From: Clostridiaceae bacterium HFYG-1003
GTDB taxonomy: Bacteria > Bacillota > Clostridia > Clostridiales > Clostridiaceae
Length of the DNA stretch: 64,000 bases
Direction of reading: 5' to 3'
Assembly (NCBI GenBank): GCA_024579835.1
Contig: CP102060.1
Span: 248,001 to 312,000 of the forward strand
The notes beneath the pieces are model-generated. The model was not told where the DNA came from. It was given only the letters and a program-made list of their open reading frames with translations, and searched no databases. Positions 9,315 to 18,539 of this stretch are shown piece by piece. Within the stretch, counting starts at the first letter, position 1, and every line of letters begins with the position of its first letter. The translations under genes were made by a program, and so were the position numbers.

Positions 9315-9428
9315 GGCAGCAACCTGATCGGTGATGGGGTTGCTGCCTGTATCATGTCCTGCCCGGCTGGGCATTTCAGAAGGCTGAACTTATTATTTGA
9401 TGACAATTGGATCCGGCGGACCGGATCC
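9315..9428 (+). promoter_or_regulatory. Two hairpins in the leader of the ABC exporter
   Basis: The inverted repeat GGCAGCAACC/GGTTGCTGCC (9315-9324, 9338-9347) and the palindrome GGATCCGG-CGGA-CCGGATCC (9409-9428) lie upstream of the ribosome binding site of the first ABC gene. The second hairpin ends about 10 bases before that site and could affect its access. Neither has a T-run, so a terminator role is not supported. Confidence 0.35.
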
Positions 9429-9449
9429 GCCATGACAAGGAGAACCATC

Positions 9450-11249
9450 ATGCAGAATCAGAGAATCATTGACGCACCGTCGGGCGCAACCGCCCGGACG
9501 ATGCTTGCGCAAGTCGAAACCAGGGAACGGGTGCTGTACATCCTCCATTGGATCGCCAGCGCAGCCCTGTCTTTCAGCGAAGTGTTCAGCATGAGCCTGA
9601 TTGCGGGACTGCTCAACCAGGGGGCGCTGCCCCGGGCAATCCGGGTGATCCTGGTCTTCGCCATCGGCGCGGGAGCCCTGAAAGTCTTTATGATCTTAAG
9701 CGAGGTGATCGCCTACACTCCGCTGAATCAGATTCGAGGGAATTACTTTCTCAAGGACATTAATGCCATGACGACCATGGATCTGAAGTACTTCGAGGAT
9801 CCCACCTTTCAGGATGAGATGGAAACGGCGACTCAGGCGACCCGGACCAACGATACCGGACTGGAAGGAATCTACCATAAATTCTTTCCGCTGGGAGCAG
9901 ACATTGCTTCCTGGCTGGTCCTGGCTGCCGTCATGGCCACACTTCGTCCCTGGCTGTTTCCCCTCTATCTGCTGCCGATTCTGGGCTGCCTCCTGATCGC
10001 CAGAGCGGTCAGCTCGATCCAGAATCGCCGTCGGTCCCAGCGGCAGTCGACCCACCGCAAGAACAGCATGTACAGCTGGATCGCCACTGATTTCAAATAC
10101 GGCAAGGACAGCCGGCTCTACCGCATGCGGTCGCTCCTGATGGACTACTTTAGCAAGGAGATCACCAAGCTGAAACAGATCATGCTGTGGCACTATCGGA
10201 TCGACACCACCGGGTATGCCCTCAGCTTCCTGCTCGTGATCCTGCTGGATTTCCTGTCGCTGCTGCTGCTGATTCAGGCCCGGGAGCAGGGCCTGTCCTT
10301 TGAGCGGTTTGTGCTCTATCTCACCACGCTGACCACTATGAGCTTCGTTATTCTGCGCGTATCGCAGGCGGTGAGCTTTGTCTTTACGGAGTTTCGCGAT
10401 GTCCGAAGATATTTTGGCTATGTCGAAACGAACTGGAGCAGTGCCTCGGCAGAGAACCATCAGACCCTTGAAAGTGCTCCGACCATTGAGTTTGAAGGGG
10501 TCAGCTTCAGCTACCCCGGAAGCGATAAACTGGTTCTGAATGATGTCAGCTTCACCATTGCCGCCGGACACACCATTGCTCTGGTGGGAATTAACGGAGC
10601 GGGGAAAACCACTCTGATTAAGCTGCTCATGGGATTGTACCGGCCAGATCAGGGCCGGATTCTGATCAACGGTACGGATTACCATCGGTATTCCCTCAGT
10701 GATATGCGCAGGATGTTTGCCGTGGTATTCCAGGAAGTGGAACCGCTGGCAATCACGATTGCCCAGCATGTCTCCTGCGAGTATGAGCCGGCTGACTACC
10801 CCAGAATTGAGCGGGCGCTGCGCCGGGCCGGGATCTGGGAAAAAATCTCAGCGCTCCCCCGCGGAATGGACAGCCCGCTGCAAAAGATCGTGGATCCGGA
10901 AGGAGTCATCCTTTCCGGCGGCGAGAACCAGAAACTGATGATTGCCCGGGCGCTGTATCAGGAAGAGGCTAAAATCATGGTGATGGACGAACCGACAGCG
11001 GCACTCGATGCCCTGGCCGAGGCCGACATCTACCGAAATTTTGATGATCTGATGGACGGACTGACCGGGATCTTTATCTCGCACCGCCTGGCCAGCACCC
11101 AGTTCTGTGATGAAATCATCCTGCTTGACCAGGGGCAGGTCCGGGAGCGGGGTACTCACGACGAACTGATGCAGCAAGGCGGGATTTATCGCCAGATGTT
11201 TGACACCCAGAAGAGATACTACCAGGAGGGCGCCCATGAAGACTTTTAA
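9450..11249 (+). CDS. ABC exporter, fused membrane and ATPase domains (subunit 1)
   Basis: The 599-residue half-transporter has about six membrane helices in residues 1-330 and a nucleotide-binding domain after it: Walker A GINGAGKTT (about 380), signature LSGGENQK (about 487) and Walker B IMVMDEPTAALD (about 508). The ENQK signature differs from the usual EKQR and is shared with the next gene, so the two probably form a heterodimer. The start at 9450 follows AAGGAGA; the open frame upstream runs through the hairpin leader and is not coding. It overlaps the next gene by 14 bases. The substrate is unknown; peptide, drug or lipid export are all possible. Confidence 0.85.
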   Translation: MQNQRIIDAPSGATARTMLAQVETRERVLYILHWIASAALSFSEVFSMSLIAGLLNQGALPRAIRVILVFAIGAGALKVFMILSEVIAYTPLNQIRGNYFLKDINAMTTMDLKYFEDPTFQDEMETATQATRTNDTGLEGIYHKFFPLGADIASWLVLAAVMATLRPWLFPLYLLPILGCLLIARAVSSIQNRRRSQRQSTHRKNSMYSWIATDFKYGKDSRLYRMRSLLMDYFSKEITKLKQIMLWHYRIDTTGYALSFLLVILLDFLSLLLLIQAREQGLSFERFVLYLTTLTTMSFVILRVSQAVSFVFTEFRDVRRYFGYVETNWSSASAENHQTLESAPTIEFEGVSFSYPGSDKLVLNDVSFTIAAGHTIALVGINGAGKTTLIKLLMGLYRPDQGRILINGTDYHRYSLSDMRRMFAVVFQEVEPLAITIAQHVSCEYEPADYPRIERALRRAGIWEKISALPRGMDSPLQKIVDPEGVILSGGENQKLMIARALYQEEAKIMVMDEPTAALDALAEADIYRNFDDLMDGLTGIFISHRLASTQFCDEIILLDQGQVRERGTHDELMQQGGIYRQMFDTQKRYYQEGAHEDF

Positions 11250-13014
11250 ACCGCTGCTGATTCTGAGCCGGCTGATTCTCCGGGAAAACCCCGCGGCGCT
11301 CCTTTGGCTTTTGGCTTCAGGCATCGTGAGCACCGTTCAGATCCTGTTCACGGTATCCATTCCCAAGCTGATGATCGACGGATACCTGCAAAACTACGAT
11401 TTTCAGCGGTATGCCTTGCTCATCCTGGTCATTGTCGCAGTTCGCCTGATGTTGTCAGTCCTGAGCAAATGGATTGAAAACCGCCAGTCAATCAATCGGG
11501 AGATCCTGAACTTTCAGTACATCCGACTGTTTTCCCATAAGATCATGTCCATTGACTATGCCCACCTGGAAGATCCGGAAACCCTGGATCTGCGGGAACG
11601 CGGCCAGTTTGCCCTGGCGGCGTATCGGGCCTTCGATCTGCTGTTCGCGTCACTGGTGGAAATCATCTCAGGCCTGTTTACGCTTCTGACGGTAACGGTC
11701 CTGCTACTGGCCTTCAGTCCAACGGTGTTCGGCATCATTGCCGCTCTGACGATCCTCTCCACCCTGATCTCCCGGGCGGGCATCCGGCGCGCCGGGGAGC
11801 TGATGAAAAAAGTCATTCCGGTCAACCGGGTCTACAACTATTATTTCGGGAAAGCTTATGATGACGCCATGCAGAAAGATTTCCGTATGTTTAATCTGGG
11901 ATCGATGATCGTGCGGCTGGTCCATCAGCTCAACATGGATTCCAATCAGTGGCTGATGCGGATGCGGATGGTTCGAGGAAAAATTGCGGCTTCCCAGGCC
12001 GTCCTGCAGTACCTGATTACGCTTGTCATTACGCTGTTTGCGGCCTACCGGACTCAGGGGCAGCTGGGCGGGAAACTCTCGGTCAGTGATTTTACGTTCT
12101 TTGTCGGAATCGCCATCCAGTTCACCCAGTCTTTTTTAAGTGCCATGAACGGAGTTTTTCAAATCGCTCAAAGCCTGGACATGCTCGATCCCTTTGTGGA
12201 ATTCATGCAGATTCCGGACAGTCGGATGAAGAGCGGAAACAGGCAGCCCGGTCCACTGGAAAGCCTGGAGTTTCGCAATGTCAGTTTTCGCTATCCCAAG
12301 GCCGAAAAGCTCGTTCTGGAAGAAGTCAGCTTCCGGATCGAGCAGGGAGAACATATCTCCATCGTTGGCATCAACAATGCCGGAAAGACCACCATTGTGA
12401 AACTGATCTGCCGGCTGTTTGAACCGGAGGCGGGCGAGATCCTCTACAATGGGGTGCCAATCCGGGAGTATGAGTACAGCAGCTACCTGGATCAGCTGGC
12501 CACCGTATTTCAGGACTTTCAGTTTTTCCCCTTCACCTTGAAGGAAAATCTGGGCCGGGATCGAACCGAGCAGGAAATCTGGGAGCGACTGGCCATGGTC
12601 GACATGAAGCATAAAGTGGAGAGGCTTCCCCACGGTCTGGACACCTATCTGGATAAACAGGTTCATGAAGGGGGCATTGACTTTTCCGGCGGAGAAAATC
12701 AGAAACTGGCCATTGCCCGAAGTATGCTCAAGGAAGGCCAGCTGATGATCCTGGATGAACCAACGGCCGCGCTGGATCCCTTTGCCGAAAGCGAGATCTA
12801 CCAGCATTTCGCCCAAATGGTCCGAGGCAAAACCACCGTCTTCATCTCTCATCGGATGAGTTCCTCCCTGTTCTGCGACAAGATTCTCCTGCTTGATCAG
12901 GGAAAAGTCGTCGCCTTTGCAGGCCATGCTGAACTGATGGAAAGCGACAATCTCTATCGCCGGCTGTTCCAGGCCCAGGCCCAGCATTACCAGTCCAAAA
13001 GCGAAGGGATATAA
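11236..13014 (+). CDS. ABC exporter, fused membrane and ATPase domains (subunit 2)
   Basis: This 592-residue half-transporter is the partner of the gene it overlaps. An N-terminal six-helix domain precedes Walker A GINNAGKTT (about 378), signature FSGGENQK (about 483) and Walker B LMILDEPTAALD (about 503). Both Walker A loops have the rare NxAGKT form, which supports a common origin by duplication. ATG 11236 follows AGGAGGG. The following hairpin at 13060-13095 probably closes the operon. No peptide precursor or regulator is adjacent to reveal the cargo. Confidence 0.85.
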   Translation: MKTFKPLLILSRLILRENPAALLWLLASGIVSTVQILFTVSIPKLMIDGYLQNYDFQRYALLILVIVAVRLMLSVLSKWIENRQSINREILNFQYIRLFSHKIMSIDYAHLEDPETLDLRERGQFALAAYRAFDLLFASLVEIISGLFTLLTVTVLLLAFSPTVFGIIAALTILSTLISRAGIRRAGELMKKVIPVNRVYNYYFGKAYDDAMQKDFRMFNLGSMIVRLVHQLNMDSNQWLMRMRMVRGKIAASQAVLQYLITLVITLFAAYRTQGQLGGKLSVSDFTFFVGIAIQFTQSFLSAMNGVFQIAQSLDMLDPFVEFMQIPDSRMKSGNRQPGPLESLEFRNVSFRYPKAEKLVLEEVSFRIEQGEHISIVGINNAGKTTIVKLICRLFEPEAGEILYNGVPIREYEYSSYLDQLATVFQDFQFFPFTLKENLGRDRTEQEIWERLAMVDMKHKVERLPHGLDTYLDKQVHEGGIDFSGGENQKLAIARSMLKEGQLMILDEPTAALDPFAESEIYQHFAQMVRGKTTVFISHRMSSSLFCDKILLLDQGKVVAFAGHAELMESDNLYRRLFQAQAQHYQSKSEGI

Positions 13015-13059
13015 AAGACCCGCACAGCATTCCCCATCTTAATAACGAGAATGAATGAT

Positions 13060-13095
13060 CACCAGGGGCACTTCCGACGGGAGGTGCCCCTGGTG
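13060..13095 (+). terminator. Strong hairpin, probable terminator
   Basis: A perfect 12-bp GC-rich stem, CACCAGGGGCAC/GTGCCCCTGGTG, with a 12-base loop lies 45 bases after the ABC pair. There is no T-run, so termination may be factor-assisted. Confidence 0.55.
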
Positions 13096-13254
13096 CATGT
13101 GTCAGAAGAGGTCACAAGGATCGGGTCTTACTGCTCAGCCCGGTCAACCATCAAATCAGCATTGATTACCAAATTATCAGTTTTATATTGGTTACAACCT
13201 ATCGTTAATTAATATTTTAGTAAAATAATAATAGTATTAATAATGTTGGTTGCG

Positions 13255-13263
13255 TGATATAAT
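13255..13263 (+). promoter_or_regulatory. Extended -10 promoter candidate
   Basis: TGATATAAT, a TGn-extended -10 box, lies in a very AT-rich stretch about 140 bases upstream of the HYR surface protein. No good -35 box sits at the right distance, as is usual for extended -10 promoters. It would transcribe the small leader frame and then the HYR gene. Confidence 0.45.
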
Positions 13264-13311
13264 CATTCTAAAATTATAGTTCTTCTGCTTTGAAGGTTAT
13301 AGGAGGTGCTG

Positions 13312-13386
13312 TTGTTCTACGAATGGGAGGGATCGGACGGAATTATTTTTAGAAGGAAAAGGAATCATAACGGACTCACAAATTAA
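13312..13386 (+). CDS. Possible 24-residue leader peptide
   Basis: A short frame starts at TTG 13312, 5 bases after a perfect AGGAGG, and ends at TAA 13384-13386, three bases before the next AGGAGG-type site that serves the HYR gene. The product MFYEWEGSDGIIFRRKRNH (then NGLTN) is not similar to anything I know. The tight spacing suits translational coupling or a leader, but it could be chance. Confidence 0.3.
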   Translation: MFYEWEGSDGIIFRRKRNHNGLTN

Positions 13387-13403
13387 CAGGAGGAGAATCA
13401 CAC

Positions 13404-15183
13404 ATGCCGAAAAAAATTATGCGTACCGCACTCTCACTTCTCACTTCTCACTGCTGCATTGTTCTTCTTTAGCTCCGTCTCCAGCGTGTTCGCCAGTACT
13501 CTTGATACCAGCGTGGTTGATCTTAATGCGCCGTTTAACAGAGTAACCCTGATTCCAGGTGATTCAGCAGAAATCACCATCGACATCACGGTGAAGAAAA
13601 AGCAAACGGGTACTGCTACATTTCAGATTTACACCGAATGGACCCTGAACAATGGGGTTTTCACCGGATCAGCCCCCAAGTCCTTTACAGTTGATCCTCA
13701 GTCACCGGGAACTACCACAACATTCTCCGAGAAAGGGAAAGTAACGGTAGCCTCCGGCCAAGGCTTTGGGACGTTTGATCTTACAGTAGAAGCGTTTGAC
13801 ATAACCAATACAAGTACTACGGACCCACTGGAAATGGGTAAGGCAGCGACGTATTCCGTTATAGTTCCAAACAATCTGCCAAGTGATACAACATCGCCAG
13901 TTATAACAAAACCGGCCGACATGACTGTTGAAGCAACTGGGCCGGATGGAGCGTTCGTTGAATTCAACGTCTCAGCCCTGGATGCAGTGGACGGAGCCGT
14001 TTCCGTGACGGCAATGCCAGCCTCCGGCTCGAAATTCCCCTTGGGGTCAACAACAGTGAGCCTGACAGCTAGTGACAGCAAAGGCAATACCGCCACGGAT
14101 TCATTCCTGATAACTGTCGTGGATACGACAGCTCCTGACATTACGGTACCGGATGACATCACAGTTGAAGCAACGGGGCCCTCCGGTGCGGTTGTCACCT
14201 TAAACCCGACTGCCTGGGACCTTGTGGATGAAGCTGTCGAAGTAATGGCAGCCCCCATTTCCGGGTCAACGTTCCCCCTGGGCACCACGACGGTAAAGGT
14301 GTCGGCCACAGATGCTGCCGGCAACTCGGCCAGCAAGACCTTTACGGTAACCGTGGAGGATACAACGCCTCCTGACATTACGGTACCGGAGGACATGACA
14401 GTTGAAGCAACTGGGCCCTCCGGTGCGGTTGTCACCTTTAACCCGACTGCCTGGGACCTTGTGGATGAAGCTGTTGATGTAATCTCAGTTCCCACTTCCG
14501 GGTCAACGTTCCCATTAGGGACTACTACAGTAGATCTGTCCGCCACTGACGCGTCAGGAAACAAAGCTGCAGCAGCTTTCACTGTAACGGTGGTTGATAC
14601 CACACCTCCGAAACTGACAGTCCCGGACAATATCACAGTGAATGCGGTAAGCTCGGCCGGAGCTTTGGTCAATTTTGATCCCGCAACAGCCATTGATCTG
14701 GTGGATCAGGATGTTGAGATCACATATACACAGAATTCCGGAACCTGGTTCCCGCTCGGAACATCAACAGTTGTTGTAACAGCCAAGGATGACTATGGCA
14801 ATACAGCAACCGGCTCATTTACCGTTACGGTAAAGTACGATTTCAAAGGCTTCTTCCAGCCTGTGGATATGTCCAAAGTAAACATTGCGAAGGCTGGAAG
14901 CGCAATTCCGATTAAGTTCAGTCTCGGTGGCGATATGGGACTCAATATCATGGCTGAAGGCTATCCCAAGGTAATGACATTTATTGTGGATACAGATGCT
15001 GACACGGATATAATCGAAACAACCGTTACCGCAGGTGCCAGCAAGCTGACCTACGATCCGATTGCTGACCAGTATATCTATGTGTGGAAAACAGAAAAGA
15101 GCTGGAGCGGCACGGGCAAGAAACTGATTGTCGTATTTCAGGACGGCACCAGGCATGAAGCCAAATTCCAGTTCAGGAAATAG
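13404..15183 (+). CDS. HYR-repeat surface protein, out of frame in its signal peptide
   Basis: From ATG 13404 (AGGAGGA upstream) translation would stop at TAG 13470-13472 after 22 residues. The main open frame begins one 7-bp repeat later and runs to 15183. Removing one CTCACTT unit joins the two into a 590-residue secreted protein with a classic signal peptide (MPKKIMRTALSLL, then TAALFFFSSVSSVFA). The mature part has an N-terminal domain, four HYR domains of about 80 residues (each ending like GNTATDSFLITVVDTTAP), two of them nearly identical in DNA, and a C-terminal PxKF-type module (AGSAIPIKFSLGG). HYR modules usually serve extracellular adhesion. Either a phase-variable gene in the OFF state or a frameshift mutant. 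Confidence 0.8.
13433..13453 (+). repeat. 7-bp tandem repeat in the signal-peptide codons
   Basis: CTCACTT (13433-13439), CTCACTT (13440-13446) and CTCACTG (13447-13453) lie head to tail. Seven is not a multiple of three, so each gain or loss changes the reading frame of the HYR gene. Deleting exactly one unit restores one continuous frame. Confidence 0.9.
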
Positions 15184-15300
15184 ACCTGGGCAGTTCTTAT
15201 ATGCCTGATGATCGATAAGCTGATTACCGAATCTCTGGCATTCCCCAGTGGACCTAAGAATGGACTGACTTAAGGTTTTATCCCCTTTATAAAATCCAGA

Positions 15301-15351
15301 AATGCTCCCTTGCTGATCAACAGAACGCTCTGTTGATCAGGAGGGAGCATT
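15301..15351 (+). terminator. Long hairpin after the HYR gene, probable terminator
   Basis: Nested arms AATGCTCCC/GGGAGCATT and CTGATCAACAGA/TCTGTTGATCAG form about 21 bp with a 4-base loop, 118 bases after the stop codon. Only a weak T/A tail follows. The length suggests a terminator working in both directions. Confidence 0.6.
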
Positions 15352-15857
15352 CAATTATGCTGCGAAACAGGATTGACTTTTGAAAGTCAAGATTTTAACC
15401 ATGAGGAGAGGAAGCTGCCAGGTGCATTCATACTTACCGATATGAAAACCTGTCTGATTCCAAGGGACAGCAGAGGATTCCGGGTTCATTCGGGGGAATC
15501 CGCGTACAATGCGCAATGCAGGCAATGACTTTATCAGAATTGGATTAAACATCTTTCCTCAATTCCGGTCTCTTACCGGTGAGGAGATTTTATTGCTTCT
15601 TTGGAATCAACGGATTGTAATTTCGAATAATGAAATTCATAGGGAAAATGAGAAAATGTTATCAATAATGAAAACGTTAGTCAGAAGTGATACAATAATC
15701 AAACTTAGTGATGGAAACAAGGAATAGATTAAAAGCCGTTCACAGTTTGCTGGGAGAATCGGCTGAAAGTCACTGGTGACTGGCATTCAGGTGGGATGGA
15801 AGCAGGTACTGGCTTTCGCACCGGGATATATATTTCATTGGATTGGGGAGGAAGAGA
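15352..15857. other. Intergenic, no gene seen
   Basis: About 500 bases between the HYR hairpin and the thiolase. Short open frames on both strands lack ribosome binding sites and recognisable sequence. A promoter for the thiolase is expected here, but none stands out. Confidence 0.45.
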
Positions 15858-17039
15858 ATGAAGGAAATTTTTTTGGTAAGCTGCTGCAGAACGGCAATTG
15901 GGAACTATGGCGGGAGTCTCAAGGATGTACCGGCGGCTCAGCTGGGATCCATTGTGGCAAAGGCCGCTCTGGAAAGAGCGGGGTTGACCGGAGATCAACT
16001 CGATGAAGTAATGTTCGGCTGCATCCTGACGGCTGGCCTGGGGCAGAATGTCGCGCGCCAGGTTGCCATCGGCGCCGGGATCCCGGTAGAAGTCCCGGCC
16101 TATACGGTGGGCATGGTCTGCGGATCAGGCATGAAGTCAGTGATTGAAGCCGCCCGAGCGATTCACGCCGGTGATGCCGAAGTAATTCTGGTGGGCGGCA
16201 CCGAGAATATGTCGGCAGCGCCTTACGCTGTGCCCACTGCCCGGTGGGGAGCCCGCATGGGCAATGCGGCCATGGTCGACACTATGGTCAACGACGGCCT
16301 GACCGATGTGTTCAATGATTACCACATGGGCATCACTGCTGAGAATATCTGTGACCAGTGGGGCATCACCCGGACCGAACTGGATGAGTTTGCACTGAAG
16401 TCCCAGGAGAAGGCAGCCAAGGCCATCGCCGAAGGCCGGTTCAACGATGAAATTGTCTCGGTCCCAATCAAAGTGAAAAAAGAAGTCATCGACTTCAAGA
16501 CCGATGAGTATCCCCGCGCTACCTCAATGGAAGCCCTGGGCAGACTGTCTGCCGTCTTCAAGAAGGACGGGCGGGTGACCGCCGGCAATTCCTCAGGCAT
16601 CAATGACGGAGCTGCCGCCATAGTTCTGGCTTCGGGCGAAGCCGTCAAGAAATACGGGCTCAAGCCCTTGGTTAAACTGGTATCCTGGGGTCAGGGCGGC
16701 GTCGATCCCAAGATCATGGGAATCGGTCCGGTGCCTGCTTCCAGGCAGGCGCTGGCTAAAGCGGGACTGGACATTGCGGATCTGGATCTCATTGAAGGGA
16801 ATGAGGCCTTCTCGGCTCAGTCCATCGCCGTTGCCCGCGAACTGGGCTTTGACCTGAGCAAAGTGAATGTTAACGGCGGAGCGCTGGCTTTGGGACATCC
16901 CGTAGGAGCCAGCGGTGCCCGGATTATCGTCACGCTGGTTCATGAAATGCTCAAGACCGATGCCAGGAAAGGCCTGGCAACACTCTGCATCGGCGGCGGC
17001 ATGGGGGTAGCAACGATCTGGGAAAAATGCAGCAAATAA
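15858..17039 (+). CDS. thlA: Acetyl-CoA acetyltransferase (thiolase)
   Basis: The 393-residue enzyme joins or splits acetoacetyl-CoA and two acetyl-CoA. In lysine fermentation it can cleave the acetoacetyl-CoA made by the CoA-transferase. The nucleophilic cysteine lies in [10 protein letters not shown] (about residue 88); the histidine is in [17 protein letters not shown] and the second cysteine in [10 protein letters not shown] at the C-terminus. Length and motifs are those of biosynthetic-type bacterial thiolases. ATG 15858 follows GGGGAGGA. It has its own terminator at 17090, so it is probably a single-gene transcript beside the bcd-etf operon. Confidence 0.93.
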   Translation: MKEIFLVSCCRTAIGNYGGSLKDVPAAQLGSIVAKAALERAGLTGDQLDEVMFGCILTAGLGQNVARQVAIGAGIPVEVPAYTVGMVCGSGMKSVIEAARAIHAGDAEVILVGGTENMSAAPYAVPTARWGARMGNAAMVDTMVNDGLTDVFNDYHMGITAENICDQWGITRTELDEFALKSQEKAAKAIAEGRFNDEIVSVPIKVKKEVIDFKTDEYPRATSMEALGRLSAVFKKDGRVTAGNSSGINDGAAAIVLASGEAVKKYGLKPLVKLVSWGQGGVDPKIMGIGPVPASRQALAKAGLDIADLDLIEGNEAFSAQSIAVARELGFDLSKVNVNGGALALGHPVGASGARIIVTLVHEMLKTDARKGLATLCIGGGMGVATIWEKCSK

Positions 17040-17089
17040 CCGTCTCTCGTTGTTTATGAGATCAAAGATCATAAAGGATTGAATTTTAA

Positions 17090-17117
17090 GCAGCCCGCGT
17101 CCAACGCGGGCTGCTTT
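17090..17117 (+). terminator. Intrinsic terminator after the thiolase
   Basis: The perfect 10-bp stem GCAGCCCGCG/CGCGGGCTGC has a 5-base loop and is followed by TTT. It lies 50 bases after the thiolase stop codon. Confidence 0.75.
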
Positions 17118-17157
17118 GACATGAAAATACATTTTTTCCGTATAGTATGTAGACTAT
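17116..17157 (+). promoter_or_regulatory. Possible promoter with a small inverted repeat
   Basis: TTGACA (17116-17121) is followed 18-19 bases later by TATAGT (17141-17146), slightly long for a standard spacer. The arms ATAGT/ACTAT (17142-17146, 17153-17157) flank the expected start and might be an operator. It would drive bcd-etfB-etfA with a leader of about 240 bases. Confidence 0.35.
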
Positions 17158-17394
17158 GCATGGGCCCGAAAGTCCGCATCAGCGCTTAATCGGCGGATTT
17201 TTTGAAATCGATGTCGAACCGAGCCCTGTATTCGTTTAAATGACAGGTAAAACCGGTGGATAGGACTTCAAAATATTGCCAAACATATATCAAATGAGGT
17301 TCATTAATGCGCAATTTCCCTTTTTCACTGGGGCTGGTTGATTGTAAATTATCAATTTGTTAACATTGAGGCAGAGCGTTTAAGAGGTGATTGT

Positions 17395-18534
17395 ATGGAC
17401 TTTAGGTTGAATGAAAAACAGGCACTGGTGCAAAAGATGATCCGTGACTTCACGGAGAAGGAAGTTGCGCCGATTGCCCACGAAATCGACGAACAAGAGC
17501 GGTTTCCGGAAGAAACAGTAAGAGAACTGGCGAAAATCGGTGCCCTGGGGATTCCATTCTCCAAGGAATACGGCGGAGCCGGCGGGGATAACCTGAGCTA
17601 TGTGATCTGTGTGGAAGAACTGGGTAAGAAGTGCGGCACGCATGCCGTCATCGTATCCGCTCACACGTCACTGGCAGGCTGGCCCATCGAGGCATTCGGA
17701 ACACCGGAACAGAAGGAAAAGTATTTACGGCCGCTGGCCTCCGGCGAAAAGCTGGGAGCTTTCGGATTAACGGAACCCAACGCGGGCACGGACGCGGCAA
17801 TGCAGCAGTCCTTTGCTCAGGATATGGGAGACCACTTCCTGCTGAACGGATCCAAGATCTTCATCACCAACGGCGGAGTGGCTGACATCTATGTCGTATT
17901 CGCCATGACCGACCGGACCCAGGGAACCAAGGGCATCAGCGCCTTCATCCTGGATAAGGAGATGGAAGGATTCACCATCGGCAAAAAGGAACTGAAAATG
18001 GGAATTCGTGGTTCTGCCACGACTGAACTGATTTTCCGCAATGTCAGAGTACCCAAGGAAAACCTCCTGGGCGAACTGGGCAAGGGCTTTAAGATCGCCA
18101 TGCAGACGCTGGACGGCGGCCGCATCGGAATTGCCGCACAGGCACTGGGAATCGCTCAGGGCGCCATCGACGAAACGGTGGAGTACGTCAAGCAGCGCAA
18201 GCAGTTCGGCCGGTCCCTGGCTAAGTTCCAGAACACACAGTTCCAGCTGGCTGACATGCAGACCAAGGTTGACGCTGCCAGACTGCTGGTGTATCGCGCC
18301 GCCATCGTCAAGGATCAGGGCGGAAAGTACAGCACTGAGGCCGCCATGGCCAAGCTGTTCGCATCGGAAACCGCGATGGAAGTTACCACCAAGGCTGTTC
18401 AGCTCTTCGGCGGTTACGGCTACACCCGGGAGTATCCGGTGGAACGCCTGATGCGTGATGCCAAGATTACAGAAATCTACGAAGGTACGTCCGAAGTTCA
18501 GAGAATGGTTATCTCTGGATCCATGATGAGGTAG
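17395..18534 (+). CDS. bcd: Butyryl-CoA dehydrogenase (acyl-CoA dehydrogenase)
   Basis: This 379-residue flavoenzyme reduces crotonyl-CoA to butyryl-CoA, the electron-accepting step of butyrate formation. FAD/substrate motifs LGAFGLTEPNAGTD (about residues 119-132) and FITNGG are present. The catalytic glutamate lies in IYEGTSEVQRM (about residue 363), the position used in short-chain acyl-CoA dehydrogenases. It is followed within 6 bases by etfB and then etfA, the usual partners in the electron-bifurcating Bcd-Etf complex of clostridia. ATG 17395 follows AGAGGTG; upstream in-frame codons lack a site. Confidence 0.93.
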   Translation: MDFRLNEKQALVQKMIRDFTEKEVAPIAHEIDEQERFPEETVRELAKIGALGIPFSKEYGGAGGDNLSYVICVEELGKKCGTHAVIVSAHTSLAGWPIEAFGTPEQKEKYLRPLASGEKLGAFGLTEPNAGTDAAMQQSFAQDMGDHFLLNGSKIFITNGGVADIYVVFAMTDRTQGTKGISAFILDKEMEGFTIGKKELKMGIRGSATTELIFRNVRVPKENLLGELGKGFKIAMQTLDGGRIGIAAQALGIAQGAIDETVEYVKQRKQFGRSLAKFQNTQFQLADMQTKVDAARLLVYRAAIVKDQGGKYSTEAAMAKLFASETAMEVTTKAVQLFGGYGYTREYPVERLMRDAKITEIYEGTSEVQRMVISGSMMR

Positions 18535-18539
18535 CAGAT

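Noticed and set aside
13404-13472. Programmed ribosomal frameshifting in the HYR gene
   Set aside because: There is no slippery heptamer with a downstream structure, and the 7-bp tandem repeat explains the frame change exactly.
15509-15727. Open frame of 72 codons between the HYR gene and the thiolase
   Set aside because: No ribosome binding site, no recognisable sequence, AT-rich intergenic composition.
17338-17394. Rex-like site TTGTTAAC upstream of bcd
   Set aside because: Only one half fits the TTGTTAAnnnnTTAACAA consensus; the other half does not, so it could be chance.
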